64,000 nt of DNA. Source: Podospora bellae-mahoneyi (lineage: Eukaryota; Ascomycota; Sordariomycetes; Sordariales; Podosporaceae). This document shows, in pieces, positions 1 to 12,200 of the stretch; within the stretch, counting starts at the first letter, position 1; every line of letters starts with the position of its first letter. The position numbers and the translations under genes were made by a program. The notes below the pieces were generated by a model. The model saw nothing but the letters and a program-made list of their open reading frames with translations. It had not been told where the DNA came from and ran no database searches. The stretch spans positions 992,001-1,056,000 of the forward strand of contig NC_085883.1 in NCBI RefSeq assembly GCF_035222275.1, written 5' to 3'.

Positions 1-3000
1 AATTATTTATAATTAAATACTTTAATTAACTTTTATTAAATTATAAATTTGATGTTTCTTTTATATTATACTTTTTTTCTTCGTTCTCCGCTATTATTTA
101 TATATTAACTTTATTTATTAATAATATAAGTTTTAAAAGTAAAATATAAAAAATATATAACCGTAAATATATTATATAGGGTAACTTTAGTTTAAATACC
201 GTCTCCGATATTTTTTTTTAACTTTAAACGAGCCTACTTATTTATAGTTTAACTTTTTATTAAATCTTTTAATATATAAATTATATATAAAAAAAATATT
301 ATATTTCTTTTTTTAAAGTAAAATCCTTCGAACTTTTTAATATTATAATATTTTTATATTCTTTCCTTTATAAACTTTAGTTTTTACTTAAATTTATTAT
401 AAAATATATATATTTTATTTACTTTAATTTTAACTTTAAATATGTTAATTATAGGTTTTTACCGTAAGTTTATTTTATAACCGAAATTCGCGAAGAAAGG
501 TATAACTTTTATAATTTCCGTTAATAATATATTATACGCTAATTATATTATAAATAATAATTTAATTTAATTATTTTATTTAAAATTAATATAATTCTAT
601 AAATACTATTTTATAATTTAATTAAATCGTTCCGTTTAACCGTCCGTTTAAAAGTAATAAGCTAATAATATTTTATTTATTATTCTTAACCTCGTTATCA
701 ATATTTTTTAAAATTTCGATACGAATTTAATATCGTAATCCGTAATTCCTTTAGCTATATATATATTACTATAATATATTATAATATTACGTTTATTAAT
801 TATTTTATTAATTAAGTTTCTTTATATAGTAAAAAGTATATTTATTTAATAAATTTATTAACTATTATTCATATATTATTATATTTAACGTTAATTATTA
901 TATTTTTAAATTTTAATAATTTAATAATAAAATTTATCATAATTAAACTTTATAACCGTTCCGTTATTAATAATAATTTTAGAAATCCGTAAAGTTTATA
1001 TTTTATATCCTTTATTTTCTTATACGTATAGTATAATTAAATAATTTCCTTAACGTCGTTTTTAATTTATAATTAATTAAAGTATTATTTAATTTTTTTA
1101 TAATTTTAGCGATACCTATATATCCTCCGAATTTCGATATATAAATATTTATTATTAATATTATCCGGTTACTTAACTTTATATACGTTCGATTTTTATA
1201 CTATAGCTTTCTTTAATTATTTTTCTAAATATTTTATAACTCTAGTTCTTTTCATTAATACTATTTTATAATATTATTATTTAATTTCCTTTAATAATTA
1301 CTAAAAGTAATTTTTTTATAATATATTATATAATATTTTATTTATAACTATAATAAATATTTAAAAATATTATTAAACGTTTCTTTAAATAATAATAGTA
1401 ACTCCTTAAATATATTTTTATAATAATCGGTACGCCGGCTAAATATATTTATTTTAATATTTTCCAATCTTTTTTTATAATTAATTTAAAAATTAAATTC
1501 CGAAAGAAATTTTAATTATTATATTTACTATATATTAAAGACCTTTATAATAATAAAGTATTATAGATTTTTATAATCTATATAAATTTATATTTTATAT
1601 TTAATATTATTAAAATATAGTTTTTACTCCTTAAATATTTCGATAATAATAAATAATTTTTTATTATAAATTAAATAATTTTAATATATTTCCTTAAATT
1701 CTTTCGAAAAGAAGATTATTAAGTATAATTTATTCTTATTATTTTATTATTTTAATTATTTACCGATCGTATAGTTTAATATATTTATTTTAATTTTAAA
1801 TAATCGATTAAAGTTTAATAATTTAAATACTAGGTTTTTTAAAATAGTTTTTTTTAACTCCTAAAAGGCTTACTTTTTTTCCTATCTTTACTAAAACTTT
1901 ATATCTTTTTTAATTAAATAGTTAAGCAGCCTCGCGATACTTATATACCTTCGAATAAATATTTTATAAAAATTTATAAACTTTAAAAATTCTTTAACGT
2001 ATATTTATAATTATAATATAAATTAGTTTTTAATTACCGTAATTTTCTTAAATTCTATATAAACTTTATTTAATAATATTAAATATTTTAAATATATTAT
2101 TTTTTATATATAAAACTTGTTTTTTTTTTTATTAATTAAAAATTTAATTCCGTATAGTATATTAAGTATTTTTTATATATATTATTTATATTCCTTTAAA
2201 GTATATAAATAAATAAAAACGTTATTAAAATAATACATTATTATTTTATTAAGGTATTTCCGTTTTTTATAATTAATAAAAGATTAAAACGTTATAAGTA
2301 TATTTATTAACTTAAATAATATTACGAGATATTCGAAATAATTATAGGGTATACGAAATATTATTTTCTATTTATTCTTTTTTTTAATTTATATATAAAT
2401 ATACCCGATAAATATATTTAAATATATAAAATATTATATTTTTATTAATTAATTTTATAATTTAAATATTAATAATAGCGAATAATTACTTTTTTATTAT
2501 TTCGTTATTTAATTACCGGTAATTTATATATAATTATAAATTATTATTTCTTTTTAATATAAAAAAAATAAAGTATTTTATTAACGATATAAACTCTTTA
2601 ATATAACTTTTTTTTAAATTTTTATTTAAAAATTTTTATAGTTTTTTATTTTGTTTATTATTAATATAATATATTTTAAATAACTATAATTTAATTTCCT
2701 TTTTTAATTTAATTTTATAATCCTACGGCTTTTATTTTAAAAACCCTTTTAAATATTTAACCGTAAAGGTTTAATATTTTTAATATTCTATTAATATTAT
2801 TTTTTTTATTCTTTTTTATATTATTATAGTAAATATATTTATTAACTTTTAATATTTTTATTAATATTATTAACTTTATTTTTTTTAATTTTATTATTTA
2901 TATTAATAAAGTATATTATTACTTTTTAAGCTCCTTACGGTAATACTATAAAGGATACTTATCCTATGCTTTATTTTATATATATTTTTAATCTTTTATT

Positions 3001-5948
3001 ATTAATTAAATATTTTTAAAGTTCGTTTAATTATAAATAATTATTATTTTTTTAATCGATATTTAAATTATAATCTTTATACTATAATTACTTTAGGATT
3101 ATATTTTTCGAGGATTTTATATTTATAATATTAAATATAATTAAAATTATTTTTCCTTCGACTATAATATTTAAAAATAATATTTTCCTATAAACTTTTT
3201 ATATATAAAATAGCTTTTATATAATAATTTGTTATTTCTTTTTTCTTTATAATATCCGAGCTTAATATACGAACTATAATAAAATTAAATTTATTTTTAT
3301 ATTATTATTTATTAATATTATTATTTAAAAACTCTTTTATCGTATAATAATTTAAAAATATTTATTTCTTTTATTTTTTCCATATATAATAACGATTTTA
3401 TTAATAAACTTTAAATTATTATTCTATACCTTTACTTTATGTTAATATTTCCGAAAATACCGTTCGTAATCTATTAAAAATTAACGGCCTTTACGAAGGG
3501 CCGTAAATTATTTTTTAAATAGTTATATCGTTTAAAAACGTTTTTTTATTTCGGATTAATTAATAATATAAAACTTTTTAATTATACCCGCTTAATTTCT
3601 TTTTATCTTTTAGTTTTTATTTCCTTAATATTTTTTTATATTTTTATCCGATAATAATTTTTTTATTTAATTTTATATATTTTATTTTAATAATATTACT
3701 TAACTTTCTTTTATAAATATATAACGTAATTTAAGCTTAAATATTATTTTAATATTATTTTTTTTAAAAAATATATATTATTATTTATATTTTAACCTTT
3801 TATATATTTAACGTAATATTTTATATATTTTAATATAATTTATATAATCTAAAAGCCTCCCTTTAGTTTAATTAGGTTTTAAATCTTTTATAAAAGGTAA
3901 TCGTTTAGGCTTTTTTACTAAACCTTTTTTTACTTAATTATAATTCTTTTAACCGGCTATAACTTACTTTTTTTATTTATTTTATATATTAATTAATAGC
4001 TATATAGCGATTTACTTTAATAATATTTTATATATTTATATATAATATATTAGAATTAAAATACTTTTTAATATTTTAAATACTTAAAATAAAATTACAT
4101 TATATTTTCTTTATAAAATATATATTATATAAATATTAATACATTTTTTAATAACTTTATAATTTTAATATTAGTAACTTTCTTACTTTTTTAATACTTT
4201 TTTTAGTTTTTATATATAAACTTTATAAATTATAATATATTTTATAAAATAATAAATTTATATTTACTATATTACTTTTTTAATATTATTTATTTAATAA
4301 GTCCTTATATAAGATTATTACCCTTAGTAATTTCTATAATAATTTCCGTAGTAATTTATATTAATTAATTCTATAATACTTATATTTAAAAATCTTTTTC
4401 TTCGTACTTCGCTTTTAACCTTTTTATTACTTCCCGTAGCTCCTAGAACTTTACTTTTTTTTATTCGACGTTCTAATTAAAGTTTTTTTTTAATTTTATT
4501 ACTTTACTTTATTAATACTTAATAACTATTATTTTTATAACCTTTAGTTCCTTTAATATAATAATAATTATAATTTTTTTTAATTAAATTATTTAAATAT
4601 TTAATAATCTTTTTTAAAGTATTTTACTTTACTATAATTAAAATATTTAAAATTATTTTTACTTTAGTCCCGGCTTTATAAATTTTATTATTATATAATA
4701 TTAATCTTTATAGGCCCTATATATATAGTCCTTAAAATATAAGTCCCGTATAATTATTTCCTTTTTTTATTATTAGGTCAGTAAAGTCCCTATACGTATA
4801 TACCTTTACGTTCTTTATAATATTAATATTATCAATTATTAATACAAATCCCTATTATAATATATTTATTAATTATTTCCGGTTATTTCTTTCAATATAA
4901 TTTATCTTTAACCTGTTTCTTAAACCTATTATAAAATAATTATATTAATCCTTTATTATTAATTTTATTATAAAATATATTTATTTTAAATACCGTAGCA
5001 TAATCGGTAATAAATTTAATTTCTTTTAAATTAATTAATTATTTTTAAATACGTTTATCTTTATTATACTTCTTAAATACTTCTTTAATTTTCTTTTTAA
5101 ACTTTTTATACGATTGAAAATACTTTTTTATAATTTTCTCTTACTTATTATTTTTATTATCGAAATAATTTTTTAAAATTAACTCGAACTAAATAAATAT
5201 TTTATTTTTTAAGTTTAAATATAGTATATATTATTTTAAACGGCTCGTCCGGGAAATAAAAAGGGTAATACTAAAAATATACTTTAAGCTAAATTAAAAA
5301 TCTCTTTAACTTTCTTTTAATTCCTTTATAATAATCCGGAGCCTTAAGCTTAACGTAATCTCCTTTTCTATATAAAGCGTTAAATTCCTAGTAAAATATA
5401 ATATTTTTTTACGTAAAAAAGTTATACGAAATCCGCGATTTATCCTTAAGCTTTTAAATATATATAAAAGGCTAATCGATAATAAATTAAATATTAATAT
5501 TTTTAATTATAGTATTTAAATACCTTTAACTTATTTATAATAAAATTAAAGTAAATATATAACGTATAACGAATTTCTATTTAAAACCTTTAAAAGGAAT
5601 ACCGGTTAAAGATTACTTTTAAATAATCCTAGTTCGGTATAGCTAAATAATATACGATAAAATATTTTTATATAAATACTAAATACCGTAAATATAAACT
5701 TAAATTATATATTACGGAATTATCTATTTATATTAACTAGTTCCTCCGTATATATATATCTTACGCCAAGCCTAGCGTTATTCTGGATCGATAGACTCGA
5801 CCCTCGATCCTATCAATACTATCCCTCCAGGGTTAACTCCTTTAGATCGACCCTCGATCCCAATAATCCTATTCTAATTAATCCGTAATCCTGTACTAAT
5901 AATTAGTCAGTGGTGCGCCTGCGCCCCACTAGGTGTCAAGCCGTGACA
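1..5948 (-). mobile_element. Ty3/gypsy chromovirus element 1, 5' part of the element, heavily RIPed, truncated by window edge
   Basis: A very AT-rich stretch that can be followed base for base against the interior of the complete element at 7756-15410: position 1 corresponds to about 9390 there, and position 5564 to 15026. It ends in a 384-bp LTR (5565-5948). Coding direction is minus, so this LTR is the element's 5' LTR and the window holds gag and most of pol; the 3' part and other LTR lie left of the window. The copy is badly broken, almost entirely by C-to-T/G-to-A transitions of RIP type, so no coding capacity remains. It abuts Fot1/pogo-like transposon sequence at 5949, meaning it inserted into that transposon. 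Family assignment rests on its match to element 2. Confidence 0.85.
5565..5948 (-). repeat. LTR of element 1 (A-type interior)
   Basis: 384 bp, the same length as both LTRs of element 2. On the plus strand it begins TATAACG and ends CCGTGACA, the family termini after RIP. The half nearest the internal region is strongly AT-converted, while the outer half (from about 5760) keeps the duplicated TCGACCCTCGATCC motif and is nearly clean. The five bases after it are AACGG, the expected right-hand target duplication; its partner would be outside the window. Confidence 0.85.
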
Positions 5949-6045
5949 AACGGATCTGGAGGAAAAGACGATAGTTTAGTACGTTCTTAAGCTATTTATA
6001 CGCGTATTCCTACCTAGATTAAGTAGCGTAGAAGATATAGCTAAC
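5949..6045 (+). mobile_element. Fot1/pogo-like DNA transposon copy 1, segment a (DNA-binding domain of transposase)
   Basis: 97 bp between element 1 and a solo LTR. Read on the plus strand it resembles the CENP-B/Tc5-type helix-turn-helix of Fot1/pogo transposases (LEEKTIV, then FLPRLSSVEDIAN). The same stretch occurs in copy 2 around 46610-46705 on the minus strand. It is the left-most visible piece of copy 1; roughly 275 bp of 5' end, by comparison with copy 2, should lie beyond element 1, outside the window. The CTAAC at 6041-6045 is one half of the solo-LTR target duplication. Confidence 0.75.
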
Positions 6046-6446
6046 TATGACGAACCCCTATCCAGAACCTCTGAAAGGGATACTGGTTGAAGGCTACTTC
6101 TGAATAATCCTAGTTCGGTGCAGCTAGAGAGTGCACAACAAGATGTCTCAATGTAATCACAAAGATACTGTAACTACAACTTGAATTGCATACTGCGGAA
6201 CTGTCTATCTACACCAGCCAGTTCCTCCGTATATATAGATCAGGGGACCGTGGACCGTTGACTTACAGACGGTCCTCGGTCCTCTCCGGATTGGCCGATA
6301 CTGGACCGTGGACCGTGAGACCCACCACGGTCCTCGGTCCCCACCTTATTGGTCCGTTCCGTCCTACTGGACCGTGAGCCCCGCTCGATCGTCCGGTCCA
6401 GCCCTGATTGGTCCGGTGTGCCCCACTATCTCCCAAAACCGTGACA
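6046..6446 (-). repeat. Solo LTR, B-type interior, target duplication CTAAC
   Basis: 401 bp, TATGACG...CCGTGACA, flanked by CTAAC at 6041-6045 and 6447-6451. It lies inside the helix-turn-helix part of the Fot1/pogo transposase reading frame. The first ~190 bp match all other LTRs in the window, including the TATA-like motif by GTTCCTCCG. The rest is a B-type interior built on repeats of GGACCGTGGACCGT and its inverse CGGTCC, shared almost base for base with the solo LTR at 45588-45987. There is little RIP. Solo LTRs arise by recombination between the two LTRs of one insertion. Confidence 0.9.
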
Positions 6447-7755
6447 CTAACTAACTACTACGCGTACGCGACGCGCCCCCTATTACTTAACGCTAAATAT
6501 ATAACTTTATTAAACGCTAGTTATAACTCCGTACGTATTTTACGCGTAGATATAATTACTAGAGGGCTAAGTACGAGGATCCGAAGGTTATTACCGAGTA
6601 ATTTACGCTCGTATAGAATATTAAACCTAAGTACGGTATAATAAATAATAATATTTATAATTTCGATAAAACTAGGTTTATAAAAAATATTATTTTCGTA
6701 AATATAATAATTATAATTTCGGACGGTTTTAATAAAGTAAAATTAATTTAGTTTAATAACCGCGAATAAGTAACGATAATTTAAAAAGTTAATACCTTCG
6801 GCTAAACTATTTTACTTTTTATTATTTTAGCCGTATAATATTACTTTATTAATTAATATACTAAATATAATTTACTATTTATTTAACGTATTGTAATTAT
6901 CGATAATAATTAAATTATTAATCTAGTAAACTTAAATTAAATTAAATACTTTAATTATTATATAGCGTCCCGTACGAAAGGTAAATACCGGTTATTAATC
7001 CTTAATAATTACGAACGTTATTACTTAATTAAATTCGAGTATTATTATTAATAAAATAATATTATTACGCTTTATATATCTCTATACTTCTCTTACTTCC
7101 TTTAGCTACTCGATATTAATTACTTTAGACCGTTAAAATAAGCGTATAGCTATTAAATTAATAGTTTAATATATATATATATTAATTACGTAAGTAAACT
7201 TAAGTTTCTCTTTACCTTCCGCGAAACTTTTTTTACCTTTATAACGGAGAAAAATATATAAAGTAGCTTTATAGGTACTAACCTTATACTATATAATTTA
7301 AAGAAAGTATTTTTTAAATTAAATATAAAGCTTCGTACGCCTATACTTTTATCCTTAAGGCCGGGCACGGTACTATTTTAGGTATTTTAAATATTATAAA
7401 ACCCCTAAAAAGTTAATTTATAATTAATATTTATTAAAACTTATATTATTAATTATTAAAATAGTTCCCCGACTTTAATATTAATTATAGTAAATTAGCT
7501 TACTAAAGGTATAATAACTATAATATACTAAGTAGCTTTCCTTTAGTTAGAGGTATCTTCGCTCCGTAAGGTAAACGAGGTACTAAGTAAGTACCGGAGA
7601 GTAAAAAAAACACGCGTATAGCTTAAAGGATTACTTACTATACAAGATACACAGGATCTACTAAACTGGAAGGCTGTAGGTGGAGAGGTAGCGCAAGGAA
7701 AGGAGCAGGGTGGTAGTAGTGTAGGGGGGGGGCGTACGAAGGTTCAGTGCTATGG
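6447..7755 (+). mobile_element. Fot1/pogo-like DNA transposon copy 1, segment b (transposase catalytic region), RIPed pseudogene
   Basis: Continuation of copy 1 after the solo LTR. The translated plus strand, interrupted by many stops, follows the DDE_1 domain of Fot1/Pot2 transposases: a YNFDKTRF-like start around 6655 (family YNFDETGF), NREYVTII near 6760, a degenerate DGHxSH region near 7010, the sequence matching PPHSSHLLQPLD near 7075-7110, and the C-terminal REAFFTFI stretch near 7215. It ends with a GC-richer tail (7620-7755) that was interrupted at codon level by element 2. TATGG at 7751-7755 is the left target duplication of element 2. RIP is strong from 6480 to 7560 and weak afterwards. 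Confidence 0.85.
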
Positions 7756-8139
7756 TATAACGAACCCCTATCCAGAACCTCTGAAAGGGATACCGGTTGA
7801 AGGCTACTTCTGAATAATCCTGGTTCGGTACAGCTAGACAGTGTACGACAAGATGTCTCAATATAAACACTAGATACCGTGAATATAACTTGAAATTGTA
7901 TACTGCGGAACTATCTATCTATACCAGCCAGTTCCTCCGTATATATATATCTTACGCTAAGCCTGGCGTTATCCTGGATCGATAGACTCGACCCTCGATC
8001 CTATCGATACTATCCCTCCGGGGTTAATTCCTTTAGATCGACCCTCGATCCCAATAATCCTATTCTAATTAGTCCGTAATCCTATACTAATAATTAGTTA
8101 GTAGTGCGCCTACGCCCCACTAGGTATCAAACCGTAACA
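7756..8139 (-). repeat. 3' LTR of element 2 (A-type interior), RIPed
   Basis: 384 bp, same length and A-type interior as its partner at 15027-15410. By eye the two differ at roughly two dozen positions, all transitions, and this copy nearly always has the A or T state. RIP therefore hit this LTR far more than its partner, and LTR divergence cannot be used as a clock. Confidence 0.9.
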
Positions 8140-8612
8140 CGACGCTCTCCCTCCTAGGCTAAAGTCCCGTCGGCCTAGCCTATTCTCCTTCGTCCGCTAA
8201 CACTTATAAGTTTTCCTCCTCTTTCCCTTATTCTTTACGCTTCAGTATATCTAACTGTGTAAGTAAAACGCGATCGGGTACTAAACCTCCGCATACGAAA
8301 ATAGCGGATCGTAACGAGTTACTCGCTATAGTCCTACGGTTTGCTACTATTATAAAGTATACCTATTCCTTCTATAAGAGACGTGGCTTCTTTTATAAGA
8401 TTTCTCCTTTAGTTTCCGAGCGTTACGCTACCTATATATAGTATAACTAGTCCCTTTATAACGCTCGTAGGTTATCCGTCCAATAGCTCCGCAAGGTTAT
8501 TTCCCAGTACGATTAGCTAAAGACGGAAATGGCAGAAGCCGAGTCCTAACGTACCGCCCTAGATCAAAAGATTAACCGCCTACGCTTATAGAAACGATTA
8601 TAGTTTAAGCGA

Positions 8613-8915
8613 ATGGCTACGGCCGTCTCCCGTAGCCTTAATAGTGTGGAAGAGCTGGAGCGCGTTAAGCGGGAGGAAGCCGCGCTAGCTACTTTATCGT
8701 CCAACGATGCTCCTTCTCTTCCGGCCCCCGCTTCTCCGGATCTTCCGAATCGTCGTACGACGGAGTCTCCTGCCGCCGTACCCTCTGACCTCTCTTTCCT
8801 GGACCCTTCCTTAAACTTCGAATGGCCACTTAATCTTTCCTTCGACCCTGGTACGGCCGGTCCTTCCTTCTTGACCGCCCAGGATGCCACTAGTGGCACG
8901 CCTTCCACCTCCTAA
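8613..8915 (+). CDS. Antisense ORF in the GC-rich tail of element 2, 100 codons
   Basis: An open frame on the strand opposite to gag-pol, in a tail that has escaped most RIP. The product has a charged, helix-prone start (SVEELERVKREEAALATL) followed by a Ser/Pro/Thr-rich acidic region. From general memory, small fungal proteins with a Cys-rich head and a coiled-coil 'LEELDxVExEEA' motif occur beside transposons, and this looks like the tail of one. The opposite strand is open over the same span (8564-8908), but its composition looks like a shadow. No function is assigned. It is treated as part of a fossil element. Confidence 0.4.
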   Translation: MATAVSRSLNSVEELERVKREEAALATLSSNDAPSLPAPASPDLPNRRTTESPAAVPSDLSFLDPSLNFEWPLNLSFDPGTAGPSFLTAQDATSGTPSTS

Positions 8916-8966
8916 GGTGGTTGAGGCGCGTAGCACTATTTGTATTTGGTCCTCCTCACACCTTCC

Positions 8967-9037
8967 AACCTCGTGGTGTAGCGTGTAGTACGCCGACTAC
9001 TCTGCCGGAGGCGCAGGTTCGAATCCTGCCGAGGTTC
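8967..9037 (+). other. tRNA-like cassette A inside element 2
   Basis: 71 nt with a perfect 7-bp acceptor pairing (AACCTCG with CGAGGTT), a perfect 5-bp T stem (GCAGG/CCTGC), an A-box match TGGTGTAGCG and a perfect B box GGTTCGAATCC. The D arm and TGGTGTAG resemble fungal tRNA-Gln, and CTCTG sits where a CTG anticodon would be. However, the anticodon stem is imperfect (CCGA/CCGG core), so this is not called a functional tRNA. It could serve as an internal RNA polymerase III promoter. A diverged copy lies 200 bp downstream. Confidence 0.55.
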
Positions 9038-9166
9038 TTCTGGCTTTATCTTATAGCTATCTGGCTGTGAGCTAAGGCCAGCTTTTTATCGTCCGCCGGT
9101 GGTACGTCTTTTTACGGTGGTAGGGGTGTATAATGCTAGTTGGGCCTGGATTCCTTCTTACCTTTT

Positions 9167-9237
9167 AACCTTATAGTATAGTATATAGTACGCCGACTAT
9201 CCTATCGGAGGCGTAGGTTCGACTCCTGCTGAGGTTC
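9167..9237 (+). other. tRNA-like cassette B inside element 2
   Basis: Diverged copy of the cassette at 8967, starting exactly 200 bp later. It keeps an A-box-like TAGTATAGTA, a perfect B box GGTTCGACTCC, the CGCCGACTA core and the AACC.../...GAGGTT ends, but its acceptor and T stems carry mismatches of RIP type. The anticodon-side stem CCGA/TCGG is intact here. Both cassettes are preceded by a similar pyrimidine run (ACACCTTCC / TACCTTTT), which suggests a tandem duplication of a ~200-bp unit. Confidence 0.5.
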
Positions 9238-12200
9238 TTTTAGGCTTAAGAGGGCCCGGTCGGGTCTTCTTACGCCCGGATCTATTTTTATCTGTTTAGG
9301 TTTTAGCCGGTCTAGATATCGCTAATGGAATTCTTTTAGCTTTTTTGGGTAATTAAAGTATACCTGTGGCTCCTACAAGTTATTTATAGCCGGATATCCT
9401 AACTAATTAACTAAATACTTTAATTAACCTTTATTAAACCGTAAATCCAATATTTCTTCTATATCGTACTCCTCTTCTTCGTCCTCCGCTACGGCCTATA
9501 TATTAGCCTTACTTGCCGGTAGTACGGGCTCCAGAAGTGAGATATAAAAGGTATATGACCGTAGACGTATCGTACGGGGTAGCTCCAGTTCGAATACCGT
9601 CTCCGATATCTTCCTTTTAACCTTGAACGGGCCTACTCGCCTATAGTCTAGTTTCTTACTAGGTCTTTTAGTATATAAATTACGTATAGAAAGGAATATT
9701 ATATCTCCCCCTTTAAGGCGAGGTCCCTCGAGCCTTTTAGTATTATAGTATTTCTATATCCTTTCCCTTATAAACTTTAATTTTTATTTAAGCTTATTAT
9801 AAAGTATATATATTTTATTTACTTTAACCCTAGCCCTAGGTACCTTAACCGTAGGTCCCTACCGTAGGTCTACTTCGTAACCGAAATTCGCGAAGAAGGG
9901 TATAACTTTCGTAATCTCCGTTAGCGATATATTATACGTTAGTTATGCCGTAAATAATAGTTTAACTTAATCGTTCTGCTCGAAATTAATATAATTCCAT
10001 AAATATTATTCTATAATCTAGTTAAGCCGCTCCGTTTAACCGTCTATCTAAGGGTAGTAAGCCGATAACGCCTTACTTATTACCCCTAACCTCGTTATTA
10101 ATGCTCTCTAAAACTTTAATACGAATTTAATATCGCGATCCGTAATAAACTCTTTTAGCTATATATATATTATTATAATATACCGTAGTACTACGTCCGC
10201 CAGTTACTTTGCCGACTAAGTCTCTTTATATAGTAAAAAGTATACCTACTTAGTAAACCTATCGACCACCGTTAATATACTATCGTACTTAACGCCGGTT
10301 ACCGTATTTTTAAATTTTAATAATTTAATAATAAAGTCTATAGTAATTAAATTCTATAGCCGCTCCGCTATTAATAGTGGCTTTAGAAATCCGTAAGGCT
10401 TATGCCTCGTAACCTTCGTTCTCTCGTACGTATAGTATAACTAGATAGCTTCCTTAACGTCGTCTTTAATCCTCGGCTAGTTAAAGTGCTGCTTGATCTT
10501 TTCTATGGTCTTAGTGATACCCATGTGTCCTCCGAGCTTCGATGCGTGAATATCTATAACCAGTGTCGTCCGATCACCTGGCTTCACGTACGCCCGATTC
10601 TTATACCATAGCCTTCCCTGGCTGTTTTTCTGGATGCCCTGTGGCTCCAGCTCTTCCTGCCAGTATTGTTCCGTGATATTGGTGCCTAACTTCCTTTAGT
10701 ATTTATTGGAAATAGCCCTCTCCCGATATATTGCGTAATACTCTATCTACGGCTATAGTGGATACTTGAGAGTATTATTAGGCGCCTCTTTAAGTAGTAA
10801 TAGTAACTCCCTAGGTGCATCCTTATAGTAATCGGTATGCCGGCTAAGTGTATCTGCCCTAGCGTTCTCCGATCCCTTTTTATAATTAATCTAGAAATTA
10901 AATTCCGAGAGGAACTCTGACTATCGTATCTGCCGTACGTTAAGGACCTTCGTAGTAGTAAAGTACTGTAGATTTTTATAATCCGTATAGACCTATATTT
11001 CGTACTTAGTACTACTAAGGTATAACCTCTACTCTTCGAACGTTTCGATAATAGCGAGTAGCTTTTTATTATAGATTAAGTAGTTTTAATATATTTCCTT
11101 AAGCTTTTTTAAAAAGAAAGTTATTAAATATAGTTTACTATCGTTATTTTGCTATCTTAATTACCTACCGATCGTATAATTTAATATATTTACCTTAATT
11201 TTAAATAATCGACTAGGGTCTAGTAATTTAAATACCGGGTCCTTTAAAATAGCCTCTTTTAGCTTCTAGAAGGCCTACTTTTCTTTTTACTCTTACCGGA
11301 ACTCCACGTTTTTCTTAATTAAGTAGTTAAGAAGCTTCGCGATACCTACGTATCCTCGAATAAATATCCTATAGAAATTTGTAAACCCTAAAAATTCCTT
11401 AACGTATATTTATAACTACGGCGTAGGCCAGTCTTTAACTACCGTAATTTTCCTAAATTCCATATAAACCTTACTTAACGATATTAAATATCCTAAATAT
11501 ACTATCTTTTATACGTAGAACTCGCTCTTTTCCTTATTAACTAAGAGTCCGGCTCCGTGTAGCGCGTCGAGTATCTCTCGTACGTGCCGCTTATGCTCCT
11601 CCAGAGTACGTGAGTAGATAAGAACGTCGTCGAGATAGCACACTACTGTCTTATCGAGGTATTTCTGTATCGTATGGTCAACGAGAAATTAGAACGTCGC
11701 GGGCGCATTAGTTAGCCCAAATGGCATTACGAGATACTCGAAATGACTATAGAGCGTACGAAACGCTGTCTTCTATTCGTCTCCTTCCTTAATCCGTATA
11801 TAGGCGTACCCGATAGGTATATTTAAGCGTATAAAGTATCGTGCCCCTACTAGTTAATTCCGTAACCTAGATATTAACGGTAGCGGGTAATTGTTTTTTA
11901 CCGTCTCGTTATTTAGTTACCGGTAATTTATATATAGTTATAAGTTACTATCTTTCTTCGGTACGAAAAAAACGGAGTATCCTACTAGTAATATAGATTC
12001 CCTAATATAGCCTTTCTTTAAATTTTCGTTTAAATATTTTTATAGCTCTTTACTTTACTTATCGTTAATATAATATACTTTAAATAGTTATAATTTAGCT
12101 CCCTCTTTTAATTTAATTTCGTAGTCCTACGGCCCTCGCTTTAAAAGCCCTTCTAAATATTTAGCCGTAAAGGCTAGGTATCCTCGATATTCTACCGGTA

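Noticed and set aside
1-5564. Mitochondrial or centromeric origin for the very AT-rich left end
   Set aside because: It aligns along its length with the interior of element 2, and the excess A+T is of RIP type.
6186-6377. 63-codon frame in a solo LTR, also at 45727-45918
   Set aside because: Created by the GGACCGT repeat interior of the B-type LTR; identical only because the LTRs are near-identical.
7661-7870. Minus-strand frames beginning MF[IT]LRHLVVH at 7870 and 15141
   Set aside because: They lie in the LTRs and only repeat because the LTRs repeat; no gene is implied.
8564-8908. 114-codon minus-strand frame in the tail of element 2
   Set aside because: It mirrors the plus-strand ORF at 8613-8915, has shadow-like composition and no motif.
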